The position numbers and the translations under genes were made by a program. A DNA stretch of 64,000 nt from Streptomyces anulatus (lineage in GTDB: Bacteria; Actinomycetota; Actinomycetes; Streptomycetales; Streptomycetaceae): assembly GCF_000721175.1 (NCBI RefSeq), contig NZ_JOEZ01000024.1:62001-126000 (forward strand). Direction: 5' to 3'. A model generated the notes under the pieces. The model was not told where the DNA came from. It saw only the letters and a list, made by a program, of their open reading frames with translations, and ran no database searches. Numbering within the stretch: the first letter of the stretch is position 1; the number at the start of each line of letters is the position of its first letter. Below, in pieces: positions 8,546 through 18,307 of this stretch.

Positions 8546-9130
8546 CTGCCGTCAGGACCCTTGTCGGTGTGGGCGTCGCTCGTCGCGGCGCCGGCTTGTC
8601 GGATTCGCCATCCCTGTAAAGCGTCAGGCTAAACATCCGATTCCCCGGTGGAGCCGGGATGAGGCGACGATCATCATGTGAGTTTGCTCACGAACTAATG
8701 GACAATTTACCGATTGCGGACAGTTGAACCCGAGTCAGAAAACGGACATTGCATCACTGAATCCATCATTCCGCTCCTGATCATCGCGACTGGGACACCC
8801 CCCACCCCTAGGTGACTCCTCCTCAATAGTCCGCTTTACCCACGATCACTCCCCACCGCTTGTTACCCGTTCATCACAGCGTGTCACTCAGGTCACAGCC
8901 CGGTACATGGGCCTTGTTGGAGATCCTGCACTGTGCTGGAATTCCACGCACCGCCGCGGGTTTCAAGGCCGGCGCGCAGGGGCGCAACGCAGCGCCGGGT
9001 GGCGGCGGGAGGGGGAAGTTCGCCGGTCACTCATACGACCACCATGGGGCGCGTCCAGCGCCCCACGAAGCCGACACCGTTCTTGTCCGCACACGCGGGC
9101 GGGACGCCTGGTCCAGAGGTTGCGACGCTA
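8546..9130 (+). promoter_or_regulatory. long upstream region of conservon 1 with a 14-bp palindrome
   Basis: 585 bp without a convincing gene. Bases 8640-8880 are clearly less GC-rich than the surroundings, as expected of a promoter/leader. A 5-bp-arm hairpin GTGAG-TTTG-CTCAC lies at 8678-8691 and could be an operator. The frame of cvnA1 stays open back to 8933, but the protein there shows no family homology, so I treat it as leader. Confidence 0.45.
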
Positions 9131-12100
9131 GTGCAGGGACGTTTCAAGAGGGATGGCAGCGCTCCGGCGGAACAGGAGCCGCGCGGCGGGACCGACCGCG
9201 GTTCCTCGCCCCAGCACGCCCAGAACCCCGGGCCGGCCGGTGCCGGCGACAACAGCGACCGTGCGCAGCGCCCGGGCTCCACGACGAGCGGCGGCGCGGA
9301 GCCGAACACGCCCGCGGAGTCGCGCGGCCCTGTCGACACGGGTTCGCGAATAGCGCTCCGTAACTGGCGCATCAGTACGCGACTGGTCTCACTCCTCGCC
9401 CTCCCCGTGGTCGCCGCGACCAGCCTGGGCGGTCTCAGGATCAACGAGTCCATGACCGACATGCAGCAGCTGGAGCACATGCAGCTGCTGACGAAGATGA
9501 CCAAGCAGGCGACCACGCTCGCCCAGGCGCTCCAGGTGGAGCGCGACCAGTCGGCCGGTCCGCTGTCGAACAAGTCCAAGCCCACCGACTACAAGGTCAC
9601 CGGACCCCGGGACAAGACCGACCGGGCCAAGGACGCCTTCCTCGACGAGACCGACTCGATCGGCGACTCCGAGGGCGACGAGGCGCTCGACAGCATCCAC
9701 GCGAGCATCTCGCAGATCGCCTCCCAGCTCGGCACCATCCGTACGATCCGCAAGACGGCGTACGAAGAGGGCGCACCGAGTCTCAACACGATCGACCAGT
9801 ACAACCAGCTGATCACCTCGCTGCTGAGCCTCTCGCAGGACATGGCGCAGGCGACCAGCAACCCGGAAATGATCAAGCGGACCCGGGCCCTGGCGGCGTT
9901 CTCCTCCGCCAAGGAGTACGCCTCGGTCCAGCGCGCGATCATCGCCGCGGCGCTGCCCGGCGGTTCGGTCAAGGAGCCGCACCTCAACCCGAACGACCGG
10001 CAGTTCGGCTCCAACGCGCTCGCCAAGGAGTCCCGGGCCCTCACCTCGTTCAAGACGATCTACGGGACGACCGGGGAGAGCGCCGAGGAGCTCATGGCTC
10101 CCCTGGACAACGGCAACCCGGAGATCAACGCCGGGAACATGTACGCCAAGCGGATCCTGGACACCACGAACGGGATCGAGGGCAAGCAGGTCCGGTCGTA
10201 CCTGGACTGGTACGACCAGAGCACCATCAAGATCAAGGCCATGGAGACGATCGAGGCCACCCTCCTCAGCGACATGGAGGCCAAGGCCCGCGAGCTGCGC
10301 CAGGCCTCCCAGCGCGACGCGATCATCAACGGTGCGGTCATCTTCATCGTGCTCGGCGTCTCGCTCGTCGGCGCCTTCGTGGTGGCCCGCTCCATGATCC
10401 GTTCGCTGCGGCGCCTCCAGGACACCGCCACCCGGGTCGCCCAGGACCGGCTGCCGGAGCTCGTCAAGCAGCTCTCCGAGACCGACCCGCAGGACGTCGA
10501 CACCTCCGTCGAGTCCGTCGGCGTGCACTCCCGGGACGAGATCGGCCAGGTGGCCGCGGCCTTCGACGACGTGCACCGCGAGGCCGTCCGCCTCGCCGCC
10601 GAGCAGGCCCTGCTCCGGGGCAACGTCAACGCGATGTTCACCAACCTCTCGCGCCGCTCCCAGGGCCTCATCCAGCGCCAGCTCTCGCTCATCTCCGAAC
10701 TGGAGTCCCGCGAGGCCGACCCGGACCAGCTGTCCTCGCTCTTCAAGCTCGACCACCTCGCGACCCGCATGCGCCGTAACGGCGAGAACCTCCTCGTCCT
10801 CGCGGGCGAGGAGCCGGGCCGCCGGTGGACCCGCCCCGTCCCGCTGGTCGACGTGCTCCGTGCCGCCGCCTCCGAGGTGGAGCAGTACGAGCGCATCGAG
10901 CTGTCCGCGGTGCCCGCCACCGAGGTCGCCGGCCGCGTCGTCAACGACCTCGTGCACCTGCTCGCCGAGCTGCTGGAGAACGCCACGTCGTTCTCCTCGC
11001 CGCAGACGAAGGTCCGGGTCACCGGTCACGCGCTGCCCGACGGGCGCGTGCTCGTCGAGATCCACGACACCGGCATCGGCCTCTCCCCCGAGGACCTCGC
11101 CGCGATCAACGAGCGGCTCGCACAGCCGCCGACGGTGGACGTCTCCGTCTCCCGCCGCATGGGTCTGTTCGTGGTCGGCCGGCTGTCGCTGCGTCACGGC
11201 ATCCGGATCCAGCTGCGCCCCTCCGACTCCGGCGGTACGACCGCGCTGGTCATGCTGCCCGTCGACGTCGCGCACGGCGGCAAGCAGCCGCCGTCCAAGC
11301 AGGGACCCGGTCAGCAGCCCGGCGCCCCGGGCGGTCTGCTCGCGGGCAGCGGGAACGGCGCGGGCAACGGCCAGCGCGCGGGTCTCGGCAGCGGTCCCGG
11401 CGGACCGGGTGCCAAGAGCCTCGACGGTGGACCCGCACAGCGCGGCCAGGTCGGCGCCGGCGCGGGTCCCCGGGCGGCACTGCCGGCCCGGGACGGCGCA
11501 GCGGGCCGTCCGCAGGGCCCGCAGGGCGGCCAGCCGAACAACGGCGGCGCGGGCCAGGACTTCCCTCAGGGCCAGGCTCAGGCCCCCCAGCGTCAGGGCA
11601 GCGGCGGCCTCGCGGGCGCCTTCGGCAACAGCGCCCGGCTCGGTGCCCGCGGCGCCCAGGGCGACGCGCCCGGCCGCGGTGACGCTGGGCAGCCCAACCT
11701 GTTCGGGCACGGCGCTCCGCCCTCCCCCGGGCAGAACGGCCGTCCGGGCCCGTTCGCACCGCCGAACCAGCAGAACCAGCAGGGCCCGTCCGGCTGGCAG
11801 AACCAGCAGGGGCCCGGGGCGCAGCAGCCCCAGGGGCGCCAGGAGCAGGGCGGCCCGGTCCAGGGCGGTTTCCAGCAGTCCGGCGGCCCGGGCCGTCAGC
11901 TGCCGCCGCCCGGTGGCCCGCGTGCCGAGCTGCCCGGGGGCAACCCGCAGCGGCCGGCGGCCACCAGCTGGGGCGCCGACACACCGCGTGGTCACGAGGA
12001 GCACGACGCGACCGGGCAGTTCGCCCGGCCGGCGGGCCCCGGCCAGGACCCGTCGTTCACCACTCCGCCGAACCAGCGGCCGTCGGACGACCGCCAGGGC

Positions 12101-12865
12101 CCCGGCGCGACCTCCGAGTTCGCCCGGCCCGACTTCTCGGCGCCGGGGACTCCCCAGGACCGTTCGTACCCGCAGCAGGATCCGCAGGGCCAGGACCCGG
12201 CGAGCACCGCGCAGTTCGCCCGGCCCGACTTCGGTGTCCCGCAGCAGTCGAACCAGAACCAGCAGGGCCAGGGCCAGTACGACCAGGGCCAGCAGCTGCC
12301 CGCGCCGCGCCAGCGCGGCCTGGACGGCAGCGACTTCGGTGCGCCGCGTCCGGCGCTGCCGCAGCAGCCGGAGGCCCTGCCGCCGGCCGGCCCCGGGGAC
12401 GGCCGTACGCCGCTGTACGACACCCTGGAGACGAACTGGTTCCACGGTCCGGGCCAGGGCGGCCAGCAGCCGCCCGCCGAACCGCAGGCGCCGGCGGCTC
12501 CCGAGGCCACCGGTGTGCCGGTCCCGCCCATGCCTCAGCGTGGTGCGGCCGACACCTCGGTCACCAGTTCCTGGCGGGCCTCGCCCAATGACGAACTCGT
12601 ACGCCAGGCCGAGCGGGTCAAGAAGCCCGCGGCCGGCGGTGTCACCACTTCCGGGCTGCCCCGCCGTGTTCCCCGCGCCAATTTGGTTCCGGGGACCGCA
12701 CAGCAGCAGAATCACCAGTCCGGACCTCAGGTTTCGCGCGCGCCCGATGACGTGCGCGGTCGTCTGACCAATCTCCGCCGGGGCATCCAGCAGGGTCGGC
12801 AGGCCAACAACGGCCCGCAGACCGGCAGTATCCATCTCGGCCCCACTCACCAGCAGGAGCGTTAG
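9131..12865 (+). CDS. cvnA1: conservon sensor histidine kinase-like protein CvnA1 (nitrate-sensor domain)
   Basis: Membrane sensor of the Cvn1 system, 1244 residues from the GTG at 9131 (MQGRFKRDGS); upstream in-frame starts add non-homologous residues. Order: disordered N-terminus (1-75); membrane segment 84-104 (RLVSLLALPVVAATSLGG); extracytoplasmic NIT-type helical sensor (about 110-390); second membrane segment about 397-420; HAMP (420-510); degenerate histidine-kinase core with FKLDHLATRMRRNGENLLVL near 537 and ATPase motifs LLAELLENATSFSS, HDTGIGLS and FVVGRLSLRHG (600-705). A very long Gln/Pro/Gly-rich tail fills about 715-1244. Known biology: CvnA works with the Roadblock (CvnB), DUF742 (CvnC) and GTPase (CvnD) partners encoded directly downstream. 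Confidence 0.9.
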   Translation: MQGRFKRDGSAPAEQEPRGGTDRGSSPQHAQNPGPAGAGDNSDRAQRPGSTTSGGAEPNTPAESRGPVDTGSRIALRNWRISTRLVSLLALPVVAATSLGGLRINESMTDMQQLEHMQLLTKMTKQATTLAQALQVERDQSAGPLSNKSKPTDYKVTGPRDKTDRAKDAFLDETDSIGDSEGDEALDSIHASISQIASQLGTIRTIRKTAYEEGAPSLNTIDQYNQLITSLLSLSQDMAQATSNPEMIKRTRALAAFSSAKEYASVQRAIIAAALPGGSVKEPHLNPNDRQFGSNALAKESRALTSFKTIYGTTGESAEELMAPLDNGNPEINAGNMYAKRILDTTNGIEGKQVRSYLDWYDQSTIKIKAMETIEATLLSDMEAKARELRQASQRDAIINGAVIFIVLGVSLVGAFVVARSMIRSLRRLQDTATRVAQDRLPELVKQLSETDPQDVDTSVESVGVHSRDEIGQVAAAFDDVHREAVRLAAEQALLRGNVNAMFTNLSRRSQGLIQRQLSLISELESREADPDQLSSLFKLDHLATRMRRNGENLLVLAGEEPGRRWTRPVPLVDVLRAAASEVEQYERIELSAVPATEVAGRVVNDLVHLLAELLENATSFSSPQTKVRVTGHALPDGRVLVEIHDTGIGLSPEDLAAINERLAQPPTVDVSVSRRMGLFVVGRLSLRHGIRIQLRPSDSGGTTALVMLPVDVAHGGKQPPSKQGPGQQPGAPGGLLAGSGNGAGNGQRAGLGSGPGGPGAKSLDGGPAQRGQVGAGAGPRAALPARDGAAGRPQGPQGGQPNNGGAGQDFPQGQAQAPQRQGSGGLAGAFGNSARLGARGAQGDAPGRGDAGQPNLFGHGAPPSPGQNGRPGPFAPPNQQNQQGPSGWQNQQGPGAQQPQGRQEQGGPVQGGFQQSGGPGRQLPPPGGPRAELPGGNPQRPAATSWGADTPRGHEEHDATGQFARPAGPGQDPSFTTPPNQRPSDDRQGPGATSEFARPDFSAPGTPQDRSYPQQDPQGQDPASTAQFARPDFGVPQQSNQNQQGQGQYDQGQQLPAPRQRGLDGSDFGAPRPALPQQPEALPPAGPGDGRTPLYDTLETNWFHGPGQGGQQPPAEPQAPAAPEATGVPVPPMPQRGAADTSVTSSWRASPNDELVRQAERVKKPAAGGVTTSGLPRRVPRANLVPGTAQQQNHQSGPQVSRAPDDVRGRLTNLRRGIQQGRQANNGPQTGSIHLGPTHQQER

Positions 12866-13288
12866 TTGAGCCCCATGAGTCAGGCCGCGCAGAATCTGAA
12901 CTGGCTGATCACCAACTTCGTGGACAACACCCCAGGGGTTTCCCACACGGTGGTGGTCTCCGCGGATGGCCTGCTGCTGGCGATGTCCGAAGGATTCCCG
13001 CGCGACCGCGCCGATCAGCTCGCGGCCGTCGCGTCCGGGCTGACCTCGCTGACCGCGGGCGCGTCCCGGATCTTCGAGGGCGGCGCCGTCAGTCAGACCG
13101 TTGTGGAGATGGAGCGGGGATTCCTCTTCCTCATGTCCATCTCCGACGGCTCGTCACTGGCCGTTCTGGCCCACCCGGACGCCGACATCGGTCTGGTCGG
13201 GTACGAAATGGCCCTCCTGGTCGACCGTGCGGGCACCGTCCTCACGCCCGACCTCCGCGCCGAGCTCCAAGGCAGTCTGCTCCACTAG
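12866..13288 (+). CDS. cvnB1: Roadblock/LC7-domain protein CvnB1
   Basis: A 140-residue Roadblock/LC7 protein (MglB-like), the presumed GTPase-activating or scaffold partner of CvnD. Landmarks are LNWLITNFVDNTPGVSHTVV, VSADGLLLAMSEGFPRD and LTSLTAGASRIFEGG. The first possible start is a TTG immediately after the cvnA1 stop; an ATG nine bases later (12875) would give 137 residues. I prefer the upstream one because the second conservon keeps the same MSPMSQ leader sequence. The product is nearly identical to CvnB2. Cytoplasmic; cotranscribed with cvnA1. Confidence 0.92.
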   Translation: MSPMSQAAQNLNWLITNFVDNTPGVSHTVVVSADGLLLAMSEGFPRDRADQLAAVASGLTSLTAGASRIFEGGAVSQTVVEMERGFLFLMSISDGSSLAVLAHPDADIGLVGYEMALLVDRAGTVLTPDLRAELQGSLLH

Positions 13289-13423
13289 ACGGCCATCCAG
13301 CGGATTCACGACACGATCCCCCCAGGTAATGCCCACAACCCTCACCCGACAGGCCGCTTTAGTCCCCTCACCGGCCCCTTGCAGACGGCAAGCCGAGAAC
13401 CTGCTGTCACGCCCGGAGGATTC

Positions 13424-13831
13424 ATGACCCCGCCACCCGCCTCACCTGATCCGTACGGCGCACTGCACCACGCGTCGTACGACGGGGAAGGCGACCAGCC
13501 GCTGGTTCGTCCTTATGCCATGACCGGCGGCCGGACCCGGCCGCGCTACCAGCTCGCGATAGAGGCTCTGGTCAGCACGACGGCAGACCCGGCGCATCTG
13601 GGGACACTGCTCCCCGAGCACCAGCGGATCTGTCACCTCTGCCGTGAGGTCAAGTCGGTGGCGGAGGTGTCGGCACTTCTGTCGATGCCGCTCGGCGTCG
13701 CCCGGATCCTGGTGGCGGACCTGGCGGAAGCCGGCATGGTGGCCATCCACCAGCCGGGCAACGGAGAGGCCGGCGGCGCGCCGGATGTGACACTGCTCGA
13801 AAGGGTGCTCAGTGGACTTCGCAAGCTCTAG
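13424..13831 (+). CDS. cvnC1: DUF742 protein CvnC1
   Basis: A 135-residue DUF742 protein. The start ATG 13424 has an ideal ribosome binding site (GGAGGA, 5 nt away); the longer frame from 13379 does not. A short variable N-terminus is followed by PLVRPYAMTGGRTRPRYQLA near 28-47, then a winged-helix-like region with EHQRICHLCREVKSVAEVSALL and PLGVARILVADLAEAG. In conservons CvnC is the small partner between the Roadblock protein and the GTPase. The 3' end overlaps cvnD1 by 20 bp. Confidence 0.92.
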   Translation: MTPPPASPDPYGALHHASYDGEGDQPLVRPYAMTGGRTRPRYQLAIEALVSTTADPAHLGTLLPEHQRICHLCREVKSVAEVSALLSMPLGVARILVADLAEAGMVAIHQPGNGEAGGAPDVTLLERVLSGLRKL

Positions 13832-14204
13832 CGGCGGTACGGGCCGTGCCACCACCTCGGCGAAGATCGTGGTGGCGGGCGGCTTCGGCGTGGGCAAGAC
13901 CACGTTCGTCGGTGCCGTTTCGGAGATCAACCCGCTGCGCACCGAGGCCGTCATGACGTCCGCGTCCGCGGGCATCGACGATCTGACCCACACCGGGGAC
14001 AAGACGACGACCACCGTCGCCATGGACTTCGGCCGCATCACGCTCGACCAGGACCTGATCCTGTACCTCTTCGGTACGCCCGGTCAGGACCGTTTCTGGT
14101 TCATGTGGGACGACCTGGTCCGCGGCGCCATCGGCGCCGTCGTCCTCGTCGACACCCGCCGTCTCGCCGACTGCTTCCCCGCCGTCGACTACCACCAGGC
14201 GTAA
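13812..14204 (+). CDS. cvnD1: conservon small GTPase CvnD1, C-terminally truncated
   Basis: Ras-like conservon GTPase starting at GTG 13812 inside the end of cvnC1. The P-loop GGFGVGKTT (23-31) and the switch II region FGTPGQDRFWFMWDD are intact. Homology ends at Y127 in DCFPAVDY; the frame then reads HQA and stops, giving 130 residues, whereas family members run to roughly 190-200. The base-recognition loop (NKxD equivalent) and the last helices are therefore missing. cvnD2 breaks at exactly the same codon, after a 99-bp stretch identical in both genes. An assembly collapse is at least as likely as a real truncation; as written the protein should not be a working GTPase. Confidence 0.8.
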   Translation: MDFASSSGGTGRATTSAKIVVAGGFGVGKTTFVGAVSEINPLRTEAVMTSASAGIDDLTHTGDKTTTTVAMDFGRITLDQDLILYLFGTPGQDRFWFMWDDLVRGAIGAVVLVDTRRLADCFPAVDYHQA

Positions 14205-14547
14205 GTCGATATCGGCATACGGAAGTTGCAGTAGTCACGCGGGGGCGGCCTGTGTCGTTTGACACGATCCGCCCCCGTGTTCATAACGTTTCGACAGAGA
14301 ATTGACTCCACACCGCCACCCGATGCATCCATTCGGTGCCACTGCGCTCACATGAGCCCCGCCTTTTGGCGGGGCTCGCTCTTTATGCCCGTTTTATCTG
14401 AGGTCTGCGCCACTCGGAATCGAAGATTCCGAGTGTTTGGAACGGGGCCGGTCCCCGTGCTGCAATTCGACGAACTCCCCAGTAGTACGGCCCTGAACGA
14501 ATAATCCGGCACAGCGTAGGTGCCGACGCCGAGAGGTTGTTGGTCGA
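14205..14547 (+). terminator. two tandem terminators and promoter region between conservons
   Basis: This 343-bp gap holds two hairpins. The first has arms CGGGGGCGG (14240-14248) and CCGCCCCCG (14269-14277) with a smaller inner hairpin. The second has arms GAGCCCCGCC (14354-14363) and GGCGGGGCTC (14368-14377), with loop TTTT and a tail GCTCTTTAT. Bases 14380-14547 would hold the cvnA2 promoter; I see no clear -35/-10 pair. Confidence 0.7.
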
Positions 14548-17500
14548 GTGAGGCGAAGCAACGAGGGCTCCGCGGCGCAGCCCGAGCGGGGCAACTTCAC
14601 CCCGCCGTCGCGCGCTGCGGCGTCCCCTGCGGCTGTGCCCGGCACGGAGCCCGCGGAGGGGGGCAGCACCAGCCGGATGTCCCCGCGCAACTGGCGTGTG
14701 GCCACCCGGCTGAACGCGATCCTCCTGATCCCGGTGCTGGTCGGCCTGGTCATGGGCGGCTTCCAGGTGAAGGGCTCCATCGACACCTGGAGCGAGGCGC
14801 AGGACGCCGAGAAGATCGCGGTCGTCGTGCGCGCCGCGTCCGAGTACGGACAGGCGCTCCTGAACGAGCGGGACCTCACCGCCGAGCCGCTGCTCTCGGG
14901 TGACCGTGACGCCGATGTGGTCGAGCAGACCCGGGCCGTCACCGACGAGGCGGCCCGGAAGTTCGACGCCGCGGTCAAGGACATGCCGTCGAAGCCGGGC
15001 CTGGAGCGCCGGCTGCAGCTCTTCAAGGGCGAGGAGCCCAAGCTCCCCGAACTGCGCAAGGCCGCCTACTCGCAGGCCCTGGACCCGGTGAAGACCGAAG
15101 AGGGCTACGTCCAGGTCCAGCACTCGCTGATGGAGTTCTCCAACGAGCTCGGCCTCGGCACCGGCAACATCACCAGTTACGGCCGTACCGTCTACGCGAT
15201 CGAGCTGTCCAAAGCTGCAGAATCGCTTCAGCGCTCGATCGGCATGCACCTGCTGGTGCGCCCGAGCCAGAAGCCGGGCACGTACAACGACCAGGTCAAG
15301 GCCTTCGGCTCGTACAACTACCTGGAGCAGATCGCGCTCGGCGAGTTCAACTCCGGCGGCACCCAGGCCGACGTCGACCGCCTCAAGCAGGTCATGGCGG
15401 GCAAGGCCGCCGAGGGCGCCAGGCAGCTCAAGGCCGCCAAGGAGCAGGCCGAGGCCGCGGGCAAGCCCTTCGTGTCCCCGCCGAGCATCGACGGTTCGGT
15501 CTTCGACGGCATGGCCCAGGAGATCGGCAAGGGCCAGGACCCGAAGGACCTGGCGGCCAAGGGCATCACGCCCGAGACCTGGATGGCCGCGGCGACCGCG
15601 AAGTTCGAGGGGTACGCCACGGTCGAGGACGAGCTGGTCACCAAGGCGGTGGACGAGGCCGCGAACATCTCCTCCGACGCCAAGACCGACGCCATCGTCA
15701 ACGGCCTCATCGTCGTCATCGCGCTGCTGGCCGCGTTCATCCTGGCCGGGCTCATGGCCCGCCAGATGAGCCGCTCGATGCGCCAGCTGCGCACCGCCGC
15801 CTTCTCGATCGCGGAGCAGCGGCTGCCCTCCCTCGTCGACCAGCTCTCGCGCACCGACCCGGGCCGGGTCGACACCCGGGTGCAGCCGATCCCGATCACC
15901 ACGCAGGACGAGATCGGCGAGGTCGCCCGCGCCTTCGACCAGGTGCACCGCGAGGCCGTCCGGCTCGCCGCCGAGCAGGCCATGCTGCGGGGCAACGTCA
16001 ACGCGATCTTCACGAACCTCTCGCGCCGCAACCAGTCGCTCATCGAGGGCCAGCTGACCCTCATCACCGACCTGGAGAACAACGAGGCCGACCCGGACCA
16101 GCTGGAGAGCCTCTTCAAGCTGGACCACCTGGCGACCCGTATGCGCCGCAACGGCGAGAACCTGCTCGTCCTCGCGGGCGAGGAGCCCGGCCGCCGCTGG
16201 AACCAGCCGGTTCCGCTGGTCGACGTCCTGCGGGCCGCCTCCTCCGAGGTGGAGTCCTACGAGCGCATCCAGCTCACCGGCGTACCGGAGAGCGAGATCC
16301 ACGGCCAGGCCGTCACCGACCTCGTGCACCTGCTGGCCGAGCTGCTGGAGAACGCGACCACGTTCTCCTCGCCGCAGACCAAGGTCAGGGTCACCGCTAC
16401 CCGGCTGCCCGACGGCCGCGTCATGGTCGAGATCCACGACAAGGGCATCGGCCTCACCGCGGAGGACTTCGCCGACATCAACCACAAGCTGGCCAACCCG
16501 CCGACCGTGGACGCCGCGGTGTCCCAGCGCATGGGCCTGTTCGTGGTCGGCCGGCTGGCCGACCGGCACGGGATCCGGGTCCAGCTGCGCCCCTCGGGCG
16601 AGCAGGCCGGGACCACCTCGCTGGTCATGCTGCCGGACGTCATCACCCACGGTGGCGGTGGCGAACCGGGCGGCGGCCAGGACGACTTCACCGTCTCCTC
16701 GATCATCCCCGAGCAGCAGCAGGCCTTCGAGCCGGCGCCGCAGCAGGCCCCGATGCGCACGGCGGCGGAGCTCGGCTTCGACGACTCGCGCTACGAGGTC
16801 CCGGCGGACCCGGGTCAGCTGGACCCGGTCAACCGCTCGCTGATGCGCGAGGAGCGCAGGGCGGCCCTGGAGGCCCAGACGGGCGGCCCCTTCGGGGACG
16901 ACTCCCAGGAGCGGCAGGGCTACGCACCGGAGTCGTACGCGGGCGACCCGTACGGCGGGCAGCAGCAGCCGCAGCAGGGTTACGCCGACGAGCGCTACGG
17001 CCAGGACCGGTACGGGCAGCAGCCGCAGCAGCAGGATCCGTACCAGGGGTCGTACGAGCAGCAGCAGTACGGCGCCGAGGACGGCTATCCGCAGCAGCGG
17101 GATCAGCAGCAGGGGCAGCAGCACCCGGGAGACGGTTACGCGGAATCGGCATATGCCGTTCCGGACGACCGGCAGGGCCAGTTCGCCGACCCGTACGCGG
17201 CTCCGGCGGACCAGGCGCACCAGGATGACTGGCCTGTTCAGAGCGGTTTCCGACACGCTTATGAGCCGATTGCTCCCGCCGAATCGGAATCTGATCCGAG
17301 CACGCCCGCGGAGCCTTCGGAGCGCGTAGGCTTCGAGCGTCCGGGACCCACCCCGAACGTCGGCCACGAGCTGACCGAAGCCGGTCTGCCGCGCCGCGGC
17401 GGTCAGCAGCACTGGCAGCCCGGCCCCGGCGGCCACGGCGACGACCAGCCCGCTCCGACTCCTCAGCGGCAGCCGCAGCAGGAACAGCGGCAGGACCCGC

Positions 17501-17793
17501 AGACGGACGGGGACGGCACCGACGACTGGCGCTCGACGAACGACGAGCGCTGGGAGCGGGCCGAGAAGCTCCGTGAGCCGAAGGCGGGCGGAATAACCCC
17601 CTCCGGTCTCCCCCGGCGCGTGCCCAAGGCCAACCTGGTCGAGGGCACGGCGGAGCAGACCCAGCAGGGCGGCCCACAGGTCTCCCGCGCGCCCGAGGAC
17701 GTCCGCGGCAGGTTGAGCAACCTGCGGCGGGGGATCCAGCGGGGCCGCAGCGCGGGGTCGGACACCAGTACCACCTACAACCAGGAGCGTTAG
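14548..17793 (+). CDS. cvnA2: conservon sensor histidine kinase-like protein CvnA2
   Basis: Second CvnA, 1081 residues, GTG start at 14548 (MRRSNEGSAAQPERG). It has the same layout as CvnA1: disordered start; membrane segment about 55-75 (LNAILLIPVLVGLVMGG); NIT-type sensor; second membrane segment about 380-404 (VNGLIVVIALLAAFILAGL); HAMP; kinase core with LFKLDHLATRMRRNGENLL and ATPase motifs LLAELLENATTFSS and HDKGIGLTAED, ending near 697. A Gln/Pro/Tyr-rich tail follows. The kinase core is very close to CvnA1 but the sensor domain differs widely (little alignment, different length), so the two presumably read different signals. Confidence 0.9.
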   Translation: MRRSNEGSAAQPERGNFTPPSRAAASPAAVPGTEPAEGGSTSRMSPRNWRVATRLNAILLIPVLVGLVMGGFQVKGSIDTWSEAQDAEKIAVVVRAASEYGQALLNERDLTAEPLLSGDRDADVVEQTRAVTDEAARKFDAAVKDMPSKPGLERRLQLFKGEEPKLPELRKAAYSQALDPVKTEEGYVQVQHSLMEFSNELGLGTGNITSYGRTVYAIELSKAAESLQRSIGMHLLVRPSQKPGTYNDQVKAFGSYNYLEQIALGEFNSGGTQADVDRLKQVMAGKAAEGARQLKAAKEQAEAAGKPFVSPPSIDGSVFDGMAQEIGKGQDPKDLAAKGITPETWMAAATAKFEGYATVEDELVTKAVDEAANISSDAKTDAIVNGLIVVIALLAAFILAGLMARQMSRSMRQLRTAAFSIAEQRLPSLVDQLSRTDPGRVDTRVQPIPITTQDEIGEVARAFDQVHREAVRLAAEQAMLRGNVNAIFTNLSRRNQSLIEGQLTLITDLENNEADPDQLESLFKLDHLATRMRRNGENLLVLAGEEPGRRWNQPVPLVDVLRAASSEVESYERIQLTGVPESEIHGQAVTDLVHLLAELLENATTFSSPQTKVRVTATRLPDGRVMVEIHDKGIGLTAEDFADINHKLANPPTVDAAVSQRMGLFVVGRLADRHGIRVQLRPSGEQAGTTSLVMLPDVITHGGGGEPGGGQDDFTVSSIIPEQQQAFEPAPQQAPMRTAAELGFDDSRYEVPADPGQLDPVNRSLMREERRAALEAQTGGPFGDDSQERQGYAPESYAGDPYGGQQQPQQGYADERYGQDRYGQQPQQQDPYQGSYEQQQYGAEDGYPQQRDQQQGQQHPGDGYAESAYAVPDDRQGQFADPYAAPADQAHQDDWPVQSGFRHAYEPIAPAESESDPSTPAEPSERVGFERPGPTPNVGHELTEAGLPRRGGQQHWQPGPGGHGDDQPAPTPQRQPQQEQRQDPQTDGDGTDDWRSTNDERWERAEKLREPKAGGITPSGLPRRVPKANLVEGTAEQTQQGGPQVSRAPEDVRGRLSNLRRGIQRGRSAGSDTSTTYNQER

Positions 17794-17794
17794 T

Positions 17795-18217
17795 GTGAGC
17801 CCGATGAGCCAGGCGGCGCAGAATCTCAACTGGTTGATCACCAATTTCGTGGACAACACCCCCGGGGTGTCGCACACGGTGGTGGTCTCCGCCGACGGAC
17901 TCCTGCTGGCGATGTCCGAAGGTTTCCCGCGCGACCGCGCCGACCAGCTGGCGGCCGTCGCCTCCGGTCTGACGTCGCTGACCGCGGGCGCCTCGCGGAT
18001 CTTCGAGGGCGGCGCCGTGAACCAGACCGTTGTGGAGATGGAGCGAGGATTCCTCTTCATCATGTCCATTTCCGATGGATCTTCGCTCGCCGTTCTGGCC
18101 CACCCGGACGCCGATATCGGTCTGGTTGGGTATGAAATGGCCCTTCTGGTGGACCGCGCGGGCAGTGTCCTGACTCCGGACCTCCGCGCCGAGCTTCAGG
18201 GAAGTCTTCTTAACTAG
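17795..18217 (+). CDS. cvnB2: Roadblock/LC7-domain protein CvnB2
   Basis: A 140-residue Roadblock/LC7 protein starting at GTG 17795, one base after the cvnA2 stop (an internal ATG lies nine bases on). It differs from CvnB1 at only a handful of positions, for example AVNQTVVEM for AVSQTVVEM and LLN for LLH at the end. Such similarity raises the question whether the two conservons exchange subunits. Confidence 0.92.
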   Translation: MSPMSQAAQNLNWLITNFVDNTPGVSHTVVVSADGLLLAMSEGFPRDRADQLAAVASGLTSLTAGASRIFEGGAVNQTVVEMERGFLFIMSISDGSSLAVLAHPDADIGLVGYEMALLVDRAGSVLTPDLRAELQGSLLN

Positions 18218-18307
18218 TAGACAGACAGTGCGTTTCTCGCCACCGCGCCATAAGGTGCGGTGGCGCGGCCCCACTGGGATCGGCGACCGGCAGTCGGAGG
18301 AGGAAAC

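Noticed and set aside
9389..12946. 1185-codon antisense frame opposite cvnA1 (and a similar one opposite cvnA2)
   Set aside because: Shadow frames of high-GC coding DNA; no family motifs, while the sense strand encodes clear CvnA proteins.
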